A stretch of DNA of 64,000 bases, taken from assembly GCA_023391095.1 (NCBI GenBank), contig JAEWBN010000017.1, positions 1 to 64,000 on the forward strand, given 5' to 3'. The notes beneath the pieces are model-generated. The model was not told the origin of the DNA. It saw only the letters and a program-made list of their open reading frames with translations, and made no database searches. The DNA is from Pseudomonadota bacterium. Lineage in GTDB: Bacteria; Pseudomonadota; Alphaproteobacteria; Rhizobiales; Devosiaceae. Position numbers and translations under genes: made by a program. This document shows, piece after piece, positions 8,343 to 16,323 of this stretch (its first letter is position 1; the number at the start of each line of letters is the position of its first letter).

Positions 8343-9509
8343 ATGACAAACACCCCTGCCCTCGACGCCAAGCTCGCCGAAGACGGCCCGGCCATTTCCG
8401 GCCTCCAGCCCGGCATGGACCCGATTTCCGACGCGTCCGCCAGCCAGTGGACCCTGATCCGCCGCAAGTTCTTTGCCCACAAGGTCGCTGTCTTCTGCGG
8501 CGCGGTAATCCTCGCGCTCTATCTGATCGGCGCCTTTGCCGAATTCCTGGCCCCTGGCCTGCCGGACACGAGCCGGGCCCAGTTCACCTATGCGCCGCCC
8601 CAGGCCATCGGCCTCTTCACCCCGGACGGGCAGTTTCAGCCCCATGTCAAAGGCTACAAGGTCGAGATCGACCCGGCCGCCCTGCGCCGCACCTTTGTGG
8701 TCGATGACAGCGTCATCATTCCCATCGGCCTCTTTGTCGAAGGCCCAACTTATAAGATGTGGGGTCTGTTCGACGCCAACCACCACCTCCTTGGACCGCT
8801 CGACCCAAACGACACCATGTATCTGCTCGGTGCCGACCGTCTCGGCCGCGATCTCCTGAGCCGGCTGATCTATGGCACCCGCGTCTCCATGTCGATCGGG
8901 CTCATCGGCGTTGTCATGTCGCTGTGCCTGGGCGTCATCCTCGGCTCCATCTCCGGCTATTTCGGCGGCTGGGTCGATACCGTCATCCAGCGCGTCATCG
9001 AAGTGGTGAGCGCCATGCCCACCATCCCCCTGTGGCTCGGCCTCGCCGCCGCCATTCCGCTCACCTGGTCACCGCTCCAGGTCTATTTCATCATCACCAT
9101 CATCGTGTCGCTGCTCGGCTGGACCGGTCTCGCCCGTGAGGTCCGGGGACGCTTCTTCGCCATCCGCAACGAGGATTTCGTGACCGCGGCCAAGCTCGAT
9201 GGCTCGAGCGAACGACGGGTGATCTTCCGGCACATCCTGCCCTCGCTGACGAGCCATATCCTCGCCGTCGTGACGCTCGCCGTGCCCTCGATGATCATTG
9301 CCGAGACGTCCCTCTCCTTCCTTGGCGTGGGTCTCAAGGCGCCCGTCGTTAGCTGGGGCGTGCTGCTCCAGGACGCCCAGAACATTCGCTCGATCTCGAC
9401 CGCACCCTGGCTCCTGATCTGGCCGAGCCTGGCCGTGGTCATTGCCGTGCTGTCCTTCAACTTCTTCGGCGACGGCCTGCGCGATGCCGCCGACCCCTAT
9501 GAGAACTGA
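8343..9509 (+). CDS. ABC transporter permease, DppC type
   Basis: The 388-residue permease pairs with the DppB-type protein. It is longer than most DppC proteins because of a soluble insert of about 90 residues between the first membrane helix (about 45-65) and the conserved LLGADRLGRDLLSRLIYG segment near residue 160. Similar inserts occur in DppC-like permeases of sugar-type importers. The EAA loop (TAAKLDGSSERRVIFRHILP) is well kept. The gene begins 10 bases after its partner and ends 10 bases before the ATPase gene, indicating one transcript. Confidence 0.93.
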   Translation: MTNTPALDAKLAEDGPAISGLQPGMDPISDASASQWTLIRRKFFAHKVAVFCGAVILALYLIGAFAEFLAPGLPDTSRAQFTYAPPQAIGLFTPDGQFQPHVKGYKVEIDPAALRRTFVVDDSVIIPIGLFVEGPTYKMWGLFDANHHLLGPLDPNDTMYLLGADRLGRDLLSRLIYGTRVSMSIGLIGVVMSLCLGVILGSISGYFGGWVDTVIQRVIEVVSAMPTIPLWLGLAAAIPLTWSPLQVYFIITIIVSLLGWTGLAREVRGRFFAIRNEDFVTAAKLDGSSERRVIFRHILPSLTSHILAVVTLAVPSMIIAETSLSFLGVGLKAPVVSWGVLLQDAQNIRSISTAPWLLIWPSLAVVIAVLSFNFFGDGLRDAADPYEN

Positions 9510-9519
9510 GGAGACCGCA

Positions 9520-11217
9520 ATGGATAAGCCAGTCCTCAGCGTCGAGAACCTTTCCCTCGACTTCCGCCTGCGCACCCACATCCTGCACGCTGTCCGCAAT
9601 GTCAGCTTCGAGCTGCATCGCGGCCGCACGCTGGCCCTGGTGGGCGAAAGCGGCTCGGGCAAGTCGGTCACCGCCCGCTCCCTGATGCGCATCGTCGACA
9701 AGCCCGGCGAAATGGTCGGCGGCAAGATCATCCTGCGCACCCAGGGCAGGGAAACCGACCTTGCCCAGCTCGACGCCAACAGCAAGGAAGTGCGCGCCGT
9801 GCGTGGCGCGCGCATCGGCCTGATTTTTCAGGAACCCATGTCCTCGCTCTCGCCCGTGCACACCATAGGCAGCCAGATCGATGAAGTGTTGCGCCTTCAT
9901 GCCGGCCTCGACAAGAAGGCCGCCCGTGTCCGCACCGTCGAACTTCTCGGCCAGGTGGAAATCCCCCACCCCGAGGAAATGGCCAACCGCTACACCTTCG
10001 AGTTCTCGGGCGGCATGCGCCAGCGCGCCATGATCGCCATGGCCCTGGCGTGCAATCCCGACATTCTCATCGCCGACGAGCCGACCACCGCGCTCGACGT
10101 CACCACGCAGGCCGAGATCCTCGACCTCATCAAGCGCCTCCAGACCGAACGCGGCATGGCCATGCTCTTGATCACCCATGACATGGGCGTGGTTGCCGAA
10201 GTCGCCGACGATGTTGCCGTCATGCGTTTCGGTCAGATTGTCGAGACCGGCACGGTGGACGACATCTTCCACGCGCCCAGGCATCCGTACACCCAGCGCC
10301 TCCTCGCCTCGACCCTCAAGCTCGAGCAGCCCGCCGAGCTTCGCGCCGAAGCCACGATCGCGCCCCAGCCGATCCTGACCGTGACCAACCTCACCAAGGT
10401 CTATGGCGGCGCCCGCGGCTTCATGGGCAAGACCAAATTCGCCATCACGGCCGTCGATGATGTGAGCCTCACCCTCAATGCCGGCGAGAACCTCGGCATT
10501 GTGGGGGAAAGCGGTTCGGGCAAGACCACGCTTGGCCGCCTCATCCTGCGGACCGTCGAGCCCACCTCCGGCACCGTCACCTATCGCGACCGTCAGGGAC
10601 AGGACATCGACGTCACCGGTCTCAACAAGGCCGGCCTGCGCAAATTCCACGCCGATGTGCGCCTGATCTTCCAGGACCCCTTCGCGTCCCTCAATCCGCG
10701 CATGACCATCAGCCAGATCATCGGCGATCCGCTGGTCGTCGAGGGCAAGCTCACGCCCGGCCAGATCCGGGAAAAGGTGGCCGAGCTTCTGGTCCTTGTC
10801 GGCCTCTCGCCCGATGTCATGGAGCGCTACCCCCACGCCTTCTCCGGTGGCCAGCGTCAACGCATCGGCATCGCCCGGGCGCTCGCCCTCGATCCGCGCA
10901 TCGTCATTGCCGACGAAGCGACCTCAGCGCTCGACGTTTCGATCCGCGGCCAGATCCTCGATCTGCTTCTCGACATCCAGCAGCGCCTCGGTCTCTCGTT
11001 CATCTTCATCTCGCACGACATTTCCGTCGTTCGCTATTTCTGCGACCGGGTTGCCGTCATGCACCGGGGCAAACTCGTCGAACTGGGCGACGCGGACAAG
11101 ATCTGCACCGCCCCGGACGAGGACTATACCCGCGCCCTGATTTCGGCTGTTCCCAACCCCGATCCCCGTAACAAGCGCATGCTGCACCGTACGCGCCTAT
11201 CCGCACTCTCAACGTGA
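9520..11217 (+). CDS. Fused DppD-DppF dipeptide-type ABC ATPase
   Basis: The 565-residue protein contains two complete ABC ATPase domains. The first has Walker A at 42-49 (GESGSGKS), the signature FSGGMRQR and Walker B ILIADEPTTALD. The second has GESGSGKTT, FSGGQRQR and IVIADEATSALD. Each is followed by the C-terminal extension usual in oligopeptide-type ATPases. Separate DppD and DppF subunits are thus joined in one chain that can power the importer as an intramolecular heterodimer. The start at ATG 9520 follows GAGGAGACC. An upstream in-frame start within the previous gene is unlikely. Confidence 0.93.
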   Translation: MDKPVLSVENLSLDFRLRTHILHAVRNVSFELHRGRTLALVGESGSGKSVTARSLMRIVDKPGEMVGGKIILRTQGRETDLAQLDANSKEVRAVRGARIGLIFQEPMSSLSPVHTIGSQIDEVLRLHAGLDKKAARVRTVELLGQVEIPHPEEMANRYTFEFSGGMRQRAMIAMALACNPDILIADEPTTALDVTTQAEILDLIKRLQTERGMAMLLITHDMGVVAEVADDVAVMRFGQIVETGTVDDIFHAPRHPYTQRLLASTLKLEQPAELRAEATIAPQPILTVTNLTKVYGGARGFMGKTKFAITAVDDVSLTLNAGENLGIVGESGSGKTTLGRLILRTVEPTSGTVTYRDRQGQDIDVTGLNKAGLRKFHADVRLIFQDPFASLNPRMTISQIIGDPLVVEGKLTPGQIREKVAELLVLVGLSPDVMERYPHAFSGGQRQRIGIARALALDPRIVIADEATSALDVSIRGQILDLLLDIQQRLGLSFIFISHDISVVRYFCDRVAVMHRGKLVELGDADKICTAPDEDYTRALISAVPNPDPRNKRMLHRTRLSALST

Positions 11218-11233
11218 ACAGTCTGCTAACGTT

Positions 11234-12265
11234 ATGACCCCAAATGCTAAAGCCGTGCTCGTCGGCGCGGGCGCCATGAGCCGCAAGTGGCTCGACTGCA
11301 TCAAGACCCATGGCGGCGTCGACATCGTCGGGATTGTCGATCTCAACACCGCCAATGCCGAGGCGCGGGCCGCCGAACAGGGCATTGCGCCCGACATCGG
11401 CACCGACCTTAAATCCATGCTTTCAAAGCACAATCCGGACATCGTTCTCGACGTCGCCATCCCGGCCGCCCGCCATTCCATCGTCTCGACCGCCCTCGCC
11501 GCCGGCGCCCACGTCCTGTCCGAAAAGCCCATGGCCGAAACCCTTGATCAGGCAAGGGATCTGGTGGCCCGGGCCGAGGCCGCCGGAAAGCTCCATGTGG
11601 TCGTTCAGAACCGCCGCTACCTCCCCCAGCTCCGCCGCATCCGGCGCCTGGTGGCGTCCGGGGCCATCGGCGAAGTCACTGGAATCCATTGCGATTTTTT
11701 CCTCGATCCACACTTTGGCGGCTTCCGCGAACAGATGGCGCATGTCCTCCTCCTCGACATGGCCGTCCACACCTTCGACGCCGCGCGCTTCGTCGTCGAC
11801 GACATCGCGACCTCGGTTCTGGCCGAAGAGTGGAACCCCGCCGGCAGCTGGTACGAACGCGACTCCACCGCCTTTGCCAGCTTCAGGTTTTCTCGTGGCG
11901 CCGTAATGACTTACCGGGGTTCCTGGTGCGCACCTGGTTTCCGCACCAGTTGGGAAAGCGCCTGGCGGATCACCGGTACCCAGGGCACGATCCTCTGGGA
12001 CGGTGGCGAGGACATCCGCGCCGAACGCGCCCTGCCGCATCAGGCTGGCAAGCTCCTGCCGGACGCCCAAGCCATTGAAATCCCTGCACTTGACCCCGCC
12101 GACGGCGTGGGTGGCCACATGGGCGTCATCACCGATTTCCTCGCCGCCGTACGCGGCGGGCCGGTTCCCGAAACCGTGGGCCGCGAAAACATCAAGAGCC
12201 TGGCCATGGTGCTGGGCGCCATCGATAGCGTGGGCCAGGGCCGTCGCGTCGAGATCGTAATTTAG
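11234..12265 (+). CDS. Gfo/Idh/MocA-family oxidoreductase
   Basis: The 343-residue protein starts with a Rossmann dinucleotide-binding motif (AVLVGAGAMSRKW). It carries the family's EKP motif (LSEKPMAETL, near residue 97), whose lysine is catalytic in many members. The C-terminal half is the family's alpha/beta substrate domain. Family members are NAD(P)-dependent dehydrogenases for sugars, inositols or glycosides. Some start a redox cycle that breaks glycosidic bonds by oxidising C3, so the enzyme could assist the neighbouring hydrolase. It begins 16 bases after the ATPase gene and belongs to the operon. The exact substrate is unknown. Confidence 0.88.
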   Translation: MTPNAKAVLVGAGAMSRKWLDCIKTHGGVDIVGIVDLNTANAEARAAEQGIAPDIGTDLKSMLSKHNPDIVLDVAIPAARHSIVSTALAAGAHVLSEKPMAETLDQARDLVARAEAAGKLHVVVQNRRYLPQLRRIRRLVASGAIGEVTGIHCDFFLDPHFGGFREQMAHVLLLDMAVHTFDAARFVVDDIATSVLAEEWNPAGSWYERDSTAFASFRFSRGAVMTYRGSWCAPGFRTSWESAWRITGTQGTILWDGGEDIRAERALPHQAGKLLPDAQAIEIPALDPADGVGGHMGVITDFLAAVRGGPVPETVGRENIKSLAMVLGAIDSVGQGRRVEIVI

Positions 12266-12275
12266 GAGATATTTC

Positions 12276-13193
12276 ATGGCCATAGACCCTAAAGCCATCC
12301 GCATCGGCACGATGATCCGTGGGCACGAACCCGACCCCGTGGGCTATCTCGAAAAGATCCTGCCGCATGGCTTCGAAAGCATCGAGCCCTATTTCTGGCA
12401 GACCGTGAACAAGGATCTGCCCGAGCTCGCCAAGCGTTTCAAGGACGTCATCGGCGACCGCGACGTCACCATCTCGACGCTGGGCATGTTCGGTAACCCG
12501 TTGGAAGACCGCGAAAAAGACGTCGAGACGCTACGCGGTTGGGAAATGCTGATCGACAATGCCCACCATTTCGGCGCCACCTGCATTGCCGGTTTCACCG
12601 GCCGCATCCGGGGTCGCCCCATCGAGGAAAGCCTGCCCCAGTTCAAGAAGGTCTGGGGCGAACTTTCAAAGCGCGCCGCCGACAAGGGCGTCAGGATCGC
12701 CTTTGAAAACTGCGCCATGCACGGCGGCAACTGGGCCGCGGGCGATTGGAACATCGCCCACAACCCCGATGCCTGGACGATGATGTTCAACGAACTGCCC
12801 GAAGAAAACCTGGGCCTCGAATGGGAACCGTGCCACCAGATGGCTTATCTCATCGACCCGATCCCCCAGATCCGCGAATGGGGCCACAAATTCTTCCATG
12901 TCCACGGCAAGGACGCCACCATTCGCTGGGATGTCATCAGGAAGCACGGCTTCGGCGGCAAGGAAAAAGCGGTCTGGATGCGCACCCCCGGCTTTGGCGA
13001 CACCAACTGGGCAGACGTGATCTCCGAACTGCGCCTCGTCGGCTATACCGGCGCGATCGATATCGAGGGCTGGCATGACCCGGTCTATCGCGACGAGCTC
13101 GAGATGATGGGGCAGGTGCACGCGCTCAACTATCTCAAGTCCTGTCGTGGGGGCGACTTCATCCCCTATCCCGGCCCGCTGAAGGGAGCTTGA
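12276..13193 (+). CDS. TIM-barrel sugar isomerase/epimerase (AP endonuclease 2 fold)
   Basis: The 305-residue protein is of the sugar phosphate isomerase/epimerase superfamily, a metal-dependent TIM barrel. Likely metal ligands are visible in AFENCAMHGGNW, EWEPCHQM, FHVHGKDA and IDIEGWHDP. Enzymes of this kind interconvert keto and aldo sugars or epimerise them, often after oxidation by a Gfo/Idh partner, as in inositol catabolism. AGGAG precedes the ATG at good distance, and the gap to the dehydrogenase gene is 10 bases. Substrate unknown. Confidence 0.85.
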   Translation: MAIDPKAIRIGTMIRGHEPDPVGYLEKILPHGFESIEPYFWQTVNKDLPELAKRFKDVIGDRDVTISTLGMFGNPLEDREKDVETLRGWEMLIDNAHHFGATCIAGFTGRIRGRPIEESLPQFKKVWGELSKRAADKGVRIAFENCAMHGGNWAAGDWNIAHNPDAWTMMFNELPEENLGLEWEPCHQMAYLIDPIPQIREWGHKFFHVHGKDATIRWDVIRKHGFGGKEKAVWMRTPGFGDTNWADVISELRLVGYTGAIDIEGWHDPVYRDELEMMGQVHALNYLKSCRGGDFIPYPGPLKGA

Positions 13194-13196
13194 TCC

Positions 13197-13982
13197 ATGC
13201 CGCGGTTTTCAGCAAATCTTTCAATGCTTTACACCGATCTGCCATTCATGGAGCGCTTCGCTGCGGCAGCTCAAGATGGGTTTGAAGCGGTCGAATATGT
13301 CGGCGCTTATGACCAGGACAAGGACGCTGTAGCGTCCGTGTTGCAGCAGCATGGCCTGACACAGGCGCTGTTCAATCTGCCGGCCGGCGACTGGGCGGCC
13401 GGGGAACGCGGCATTGCCTGCCACCCTGACCGGATCGAGGATTTCCGGCAGGGCCTCGACACGGCCATCGCCTATGCCAGAGCGACCAATTGCACCCAGC
13501 TCAACTGCCTCGCGGGCATCGCCCCGGAAGGCCATGATCGTGCAGCCCTCGAGCAGGTCCTGATCGACAATCTTGCCTATGCCGCGCCCCGTCTGGCCGA
13601 AGCGGGAATAAAACTCCTGCTCGAACCCATCAACACCCGCGACATTCCCGGCTTCCTCATCAATTCCACTGCGGATTTCGAGCGGATCGCAGCGGCGGTC
13701 GGGCATGACAATCTCCACCTGCAGTATGATTTTTACCATATGCAGGTGGTGCAGGGTGATCTCCTGCCCTCGTTCAAGCGGCTGCAGGCGCGGATCGCCC
13801 ATGTGCAGATCGCCGACAATCCCGGTCGCAACGAACCCGGTACGGGCGAGATCAATTACACCAACATTTTCAAAGCGCTGGACGATGCTGGCTATGCCGG
13901 CTGGGTCGGCGCTGAATACAAGCCGCTCAACGGCACATCGGCCGGTCTCGGCTGGTTCAAGGATTGGAGCTCTCGCGCATGA
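13197..13982 (+). CDS. hyi: Hydroxypyruvate isomerase family protein (Hyi/OtnI-like)
   Basis: The 261-residue TIM-barrel protein matches the Hyi/OtnI group. It opens MPRFSANLSMLYTDLPFMER and has the conserved LLLEPINTRDIPGFL, LQYDFYHMQ, HVQIADNPGRNEPGTGEINY and GAEYKPL segments, which hold the metal-binding and catalytic glutamates. Known members interconvert hydroxypyruvate and tartronate semialdehyde, or 2-oxo-tetronate isomers. The next gene is a tartronate-semialdehyde-reductase-like enzyme and the two overlap by four bases (ATGA), which fits sequential steps. Hyi and OtnI function cannot be told apart from sequence alone. Confidence 0.85.
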   Translation: MPRFSANLSMLYTDLPFMERFAAAAQDGFEAVEYVGAYDQDKDAVASVLQQHGLTQALFNLPAGDWAAGERGIACHPDRIEDFRQGLDTAIAYARATNCTQLNCLAGIAPEGHDRAALEQVLIDNLAYAAPRLAEAGIKLLLEPINTRDIPGFLINSTADFERIAAAVGHDNLHLQYDFYHMQVVQGDLLPSFKRLQARIAHVQIADNPGRNEPGTGEINYTNIFKALDDAGYAGWVGAEYKPLNGTSAGLGWFKDWSSRA

Positions 13983-14836
13983 AGATCGGTTTTATCGGAC
14001 TGGGCGTAATGGGCCGCCCCATGGCCGGCCATTTGATCGCTGCGGGCCACGACGTGTTCCTGCACCGGGTCAAGGACGTTTCGCAGCATCTGGTCGAGGC
14101 GGGAGGCAAGGCGCTGGATAGCGCCAGGGCCGTGGCGGAAGCCGCCGACACCATCATCCTGATGGTGCCCGACACTCCCGATGTGGAGGCCGTGCTGTTT
14201 GGTGAGGACGGCGTCGCAGCTGGCATTTCGGCGGACAAACTGGTGATCGACATGAGTTCGATTTCTCCGGTCGCCACCAAAGATTTCGCTGCCCGGATCG
14301 AGGCGCTGGGCGCGCGCTACATCGATGCCCCGGTCTCGGGCGGGGAAGTCGGGGCCAAGGCGGCCTCGCTCACCATCATGGTCGGCGCGTCGGAGGCCGA
14401 TTATGTTTCTGCCCTGCCACTGTTCCAGCTGATGGGCAAGAACATCACGCGCATTGGCGATGTCGGCGCAGGACAAACGGCCAAGGTGGCCAATCAGGTC
14501 ATTGTCGGCCTCACCATCGAGGCCGTCGCAGAAGGGCTGGCGCTGGCCAAGGCAGCAGGCGCCGACCCCGCCAGGGTGCGCGAAGCGCTGATGGGCGGGT
14601 TCGCCGCCTCCCGCATTCTGGAAGTCCATGGCGAACGCATGGTCAAGGGCACGTTCGACCCCGGTTTCCGCATTCGCCTGCATCGGAAGGACATCGGCCT
14701 CGCCATGGAGGCTTCAAGGGAACTGGACCTCGCCCTTCCGCACGCCGTCAGCCTCGGGCAGATAATGGACGAAGCCCTGGCGCAAGGCCTTGGCGAAAAG
14801 GACCACTCTGCTTTGTATAAGCTGGTAGACCGGTAG
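13979..14836 (+). CDS. NAD-binding beta-hydroxyacid dehydrogenase, GarR-like
   Basis: The 285-residue protein is a 3-hydroxyisobutyrate dehydrogenase/tartronate semialdehyde reductase relative. It has the N-terminal Rossmann motif IGFIGLGVMGRPMAGHL, the substrate-binding DAPVSGGEVGAKAASL near residue 120, and the catalytic-lysine segment GQTAKVANQ. Together with the preceding Hyi-like enzyme it could reduce tartronate semialdehyde to glycerate, feeding lower glycolysis. The start at ATG 13979 overlaps the hyi stop as ATGA; a further upstream TTG is less likely. It ends the catabolic operon. Confidence 0.87.
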   Translation: MKIGFIGLGVMGRPMAGHLIAAGHDVFLHRVKDVSQHLVEAGGKALDSARAVAEAADTIILMVPDTPDVEAVLFGEDGVAAGISADKLVIDMSSISPVATKDFAARIEALGARYIDAPVSGGEVGAKAASLTIMVGASEADYVSALPLFQLMGKNITRIGDVGAGQTAKVANQVIVGLTIEAVAEGLALAKAAGADPARVREALMGGFAASRILEVHGERMVKGTFDPGFRIRLHRKDIGLAMEASRELDLALPHAVSLGQIMDEALAQGLGEKDHSALYKLVDR

Positions 14837-14988
14837 TCCTAACCTCCGGTAGCGGAAACTCCGGTCTCGCTCCACGCGCGCACAACTCTGGCCTACGCCT
14901 CATCTGGGCGTGGGCCATTTTCGCCGAGTTCCGCCGACCACGTACACGTCGCGGCTGGCCATTCGTGGTGCCGTGTTCCTTGGGCAGC

Positions 14989-15008
14989 AGCGCGCCCCTT
15001 GGCGCGCT
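14989..15008. other. Perfect hairpin in the gap after the sugar operon
   Basis: AGCGCGCC and GGCGCGCT form an 8-base stem around CCTT. No T-run follows on either strand, so it is not a standard terminator, but it may stop or shield the transcript of the catabolic operon. The surrounding gap, 14837-15111, holds no supported gene. Confidence 0.4.
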
Positions 15009-15032
15009 CTGGCCTTCGGCATGATGCTCAAA

Positions 15033-15046
15033 TTACAAGATTGTAA
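15033..15046. promoter_or_regulatory. Candidate operator upstream of the RND efflux genes
   Basis: TTACAAGATTGTAA has perfect 6-base arms with two bases between them, and lies 66 bases before the membrane-fusion-protein start. Such palindromes are typical binding sites of TetR or MarR regulators of efflux genes. No regulator gene is adjacent, so the factor would act from elsewhere. Confidence 0.4.
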
Positions 15047-15111
15047 GTGGTGATGGCCGGCGACCGCTGGTAACGATCGGACATTACATCGAATTTGGAC
15101 TGAGGTTTCAC

Positions 15112-16314
15112 TTGATCCGGCAAATTGTGGCTTCGCTGGTCGTTTTGGTCGCGGCAGGACTTGGATGGCTCTACTTCGTGCCGGGCGCGCCGCAGACGCT
15201 GGCCAATGCCGGGATTTCCCTGCCCTTCGGACCGAGTGTGGAAACGGCTGCAGAGCCGCAGGTCGGAGCCGGCCCGCGGGGGCCTGGAGGGCCTGGGGGG
15301 CCCGGAGCACCTGGGGGGCGCTTCGGCTTTGGTTCGCGCGCTACAAATGTTGTGACCGCCGAAGTTGTTCTGGCGACCATCAACGATACGCTTATTGCCA
15401 TCGGCGAAGGCACGCCGGAACGCTCTGTCACCGTTATAGCGCCCAGTGCAGGCACGCTTGCAGAAGTGCTGGTGCGCCCGGGGCAGCGCGTTGAAGCAGG
15501 CGATGTGATCGCCCGTTTCGATGCAGAGGCCGAGCAGATCGAATTCGACCGGGCCCGGCTGGCGGCTGAAGACGCCGCGGCGACGTTGGAACGCACAACA
15601 GGCCTTGCCAGCAGCAGCCTTGTCGCGAACACCGCACTGACAGCCGCTGAACTTGCCAACGCGAATGCCCAGCTTGCCCTGCGCAATGCCGAACTGGCGC
15701 TGGAGCGCCGTACCATTACGAGCCCCATCAGTGGCGAAGTCGGTCTCATCCGCGTCACGCCCGGAAACTATGTCGGCGCCCAGACAGCCATCACGACCAT
15801 CGATGACACGTCGTCCATCCAGATCGATTTCTGGCTGCCTGAGCGCTACGCCGCCCAGCTCAAACCGGGCATGTCGGTCGATGTGACGGCAGTTGCCCTT
15901 CCCGGCCAGAGCTTTTCCGGCGACATTTCAGCGGTCGACAGCCGCATAGATCCGGCAAGCCGCACGCTTCAGGTTCAAGCCAGCATTCCCAATCCCGACG
16001 GGCTGCTGCGTGCAGGCATGAGCTTTTCGGTGTCCATCAGCTTTCCGGGCGAAGAGTATCCGGCGGTCAATCCGCTGGCGCTCCTCTGGTCAGCCGAAGG
16101 CTCCTATGTCTGGAAACTTGAGGATGGCAAAGCCACGCGCGTTATGGCCAAGATCGTGCAGCGCAATAGCGATGGCGTGTTGGTCATGGCCGATCTGGCG
16201 CCCGGCGACGCGATCATCACCGAAGGCATTCTGCAACTGAGCGAAGGCGCCAGTGTAACTGTCCTTGACGGTCCGGGGGCCAACACAACCCCGCCTGCCC
16301 CGCCGCAGAACTAG
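15112..16314 (+). CDS. RND efflux periplasmic adaptor (membrane fusion protein)
   Basis: The 400-residue adaptor has a membrane anchor at about residues 4-20, then a Gly/Pro-rich collagen-like linker at about 55-72 (PRGPGGPGGPGAPGG). The HlyD-type core follows: a split lipoyl domain (GTLAEVLVRPGQRVEAGDVIARFD and RTITSPISGEVGLIRVTPG), a helical hairpin between them, and beta-barrel and membrane-proximal domains. It links the inner-membrane pump to an outer-membrane channel, whose gene is not in the window. TTG 15112 is preferred as the start because GAGGT lies just upstream and no ATG gives a full anchor. It is followed 10 bases later by the pump gene. Confidence 0.9.
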   Translation: MIRQIVASLVVLVAAGLGWLYFVPGAPQTLANAGISLPFGPSVETAAEPQVGAGPRGPGGPGGPGAPGGRFGFGSRATNVVTAEVVLATINDTLIAIGEGTPERSVTVIAPSAGTLAEVLVRPGQRVEAGDVIARFDAEAEQIEFDRARLAAEDAAATLERTTGLASSSLVANTALTAAELANANAQLALRNAELALERRTITSPISGEVGLIRVTPGNYVGAQTAITTIDDTSSIQIDFWLPERYAAQLKPGMSVDVTAVALPGQSFSGDISAVDSRIDPASRTLQVQASIPNPDGLLRAGMSFSVSISFPGEEYPAVNPLALLWSAEGSYVWKLEDGKATRVMAKIVQRNSDGVLVMADLAPGDAIITEGILQLSEGASVTVLDGPGANTTPPAPPQN

Positions 16315-16323
16315 GAGACGCCC

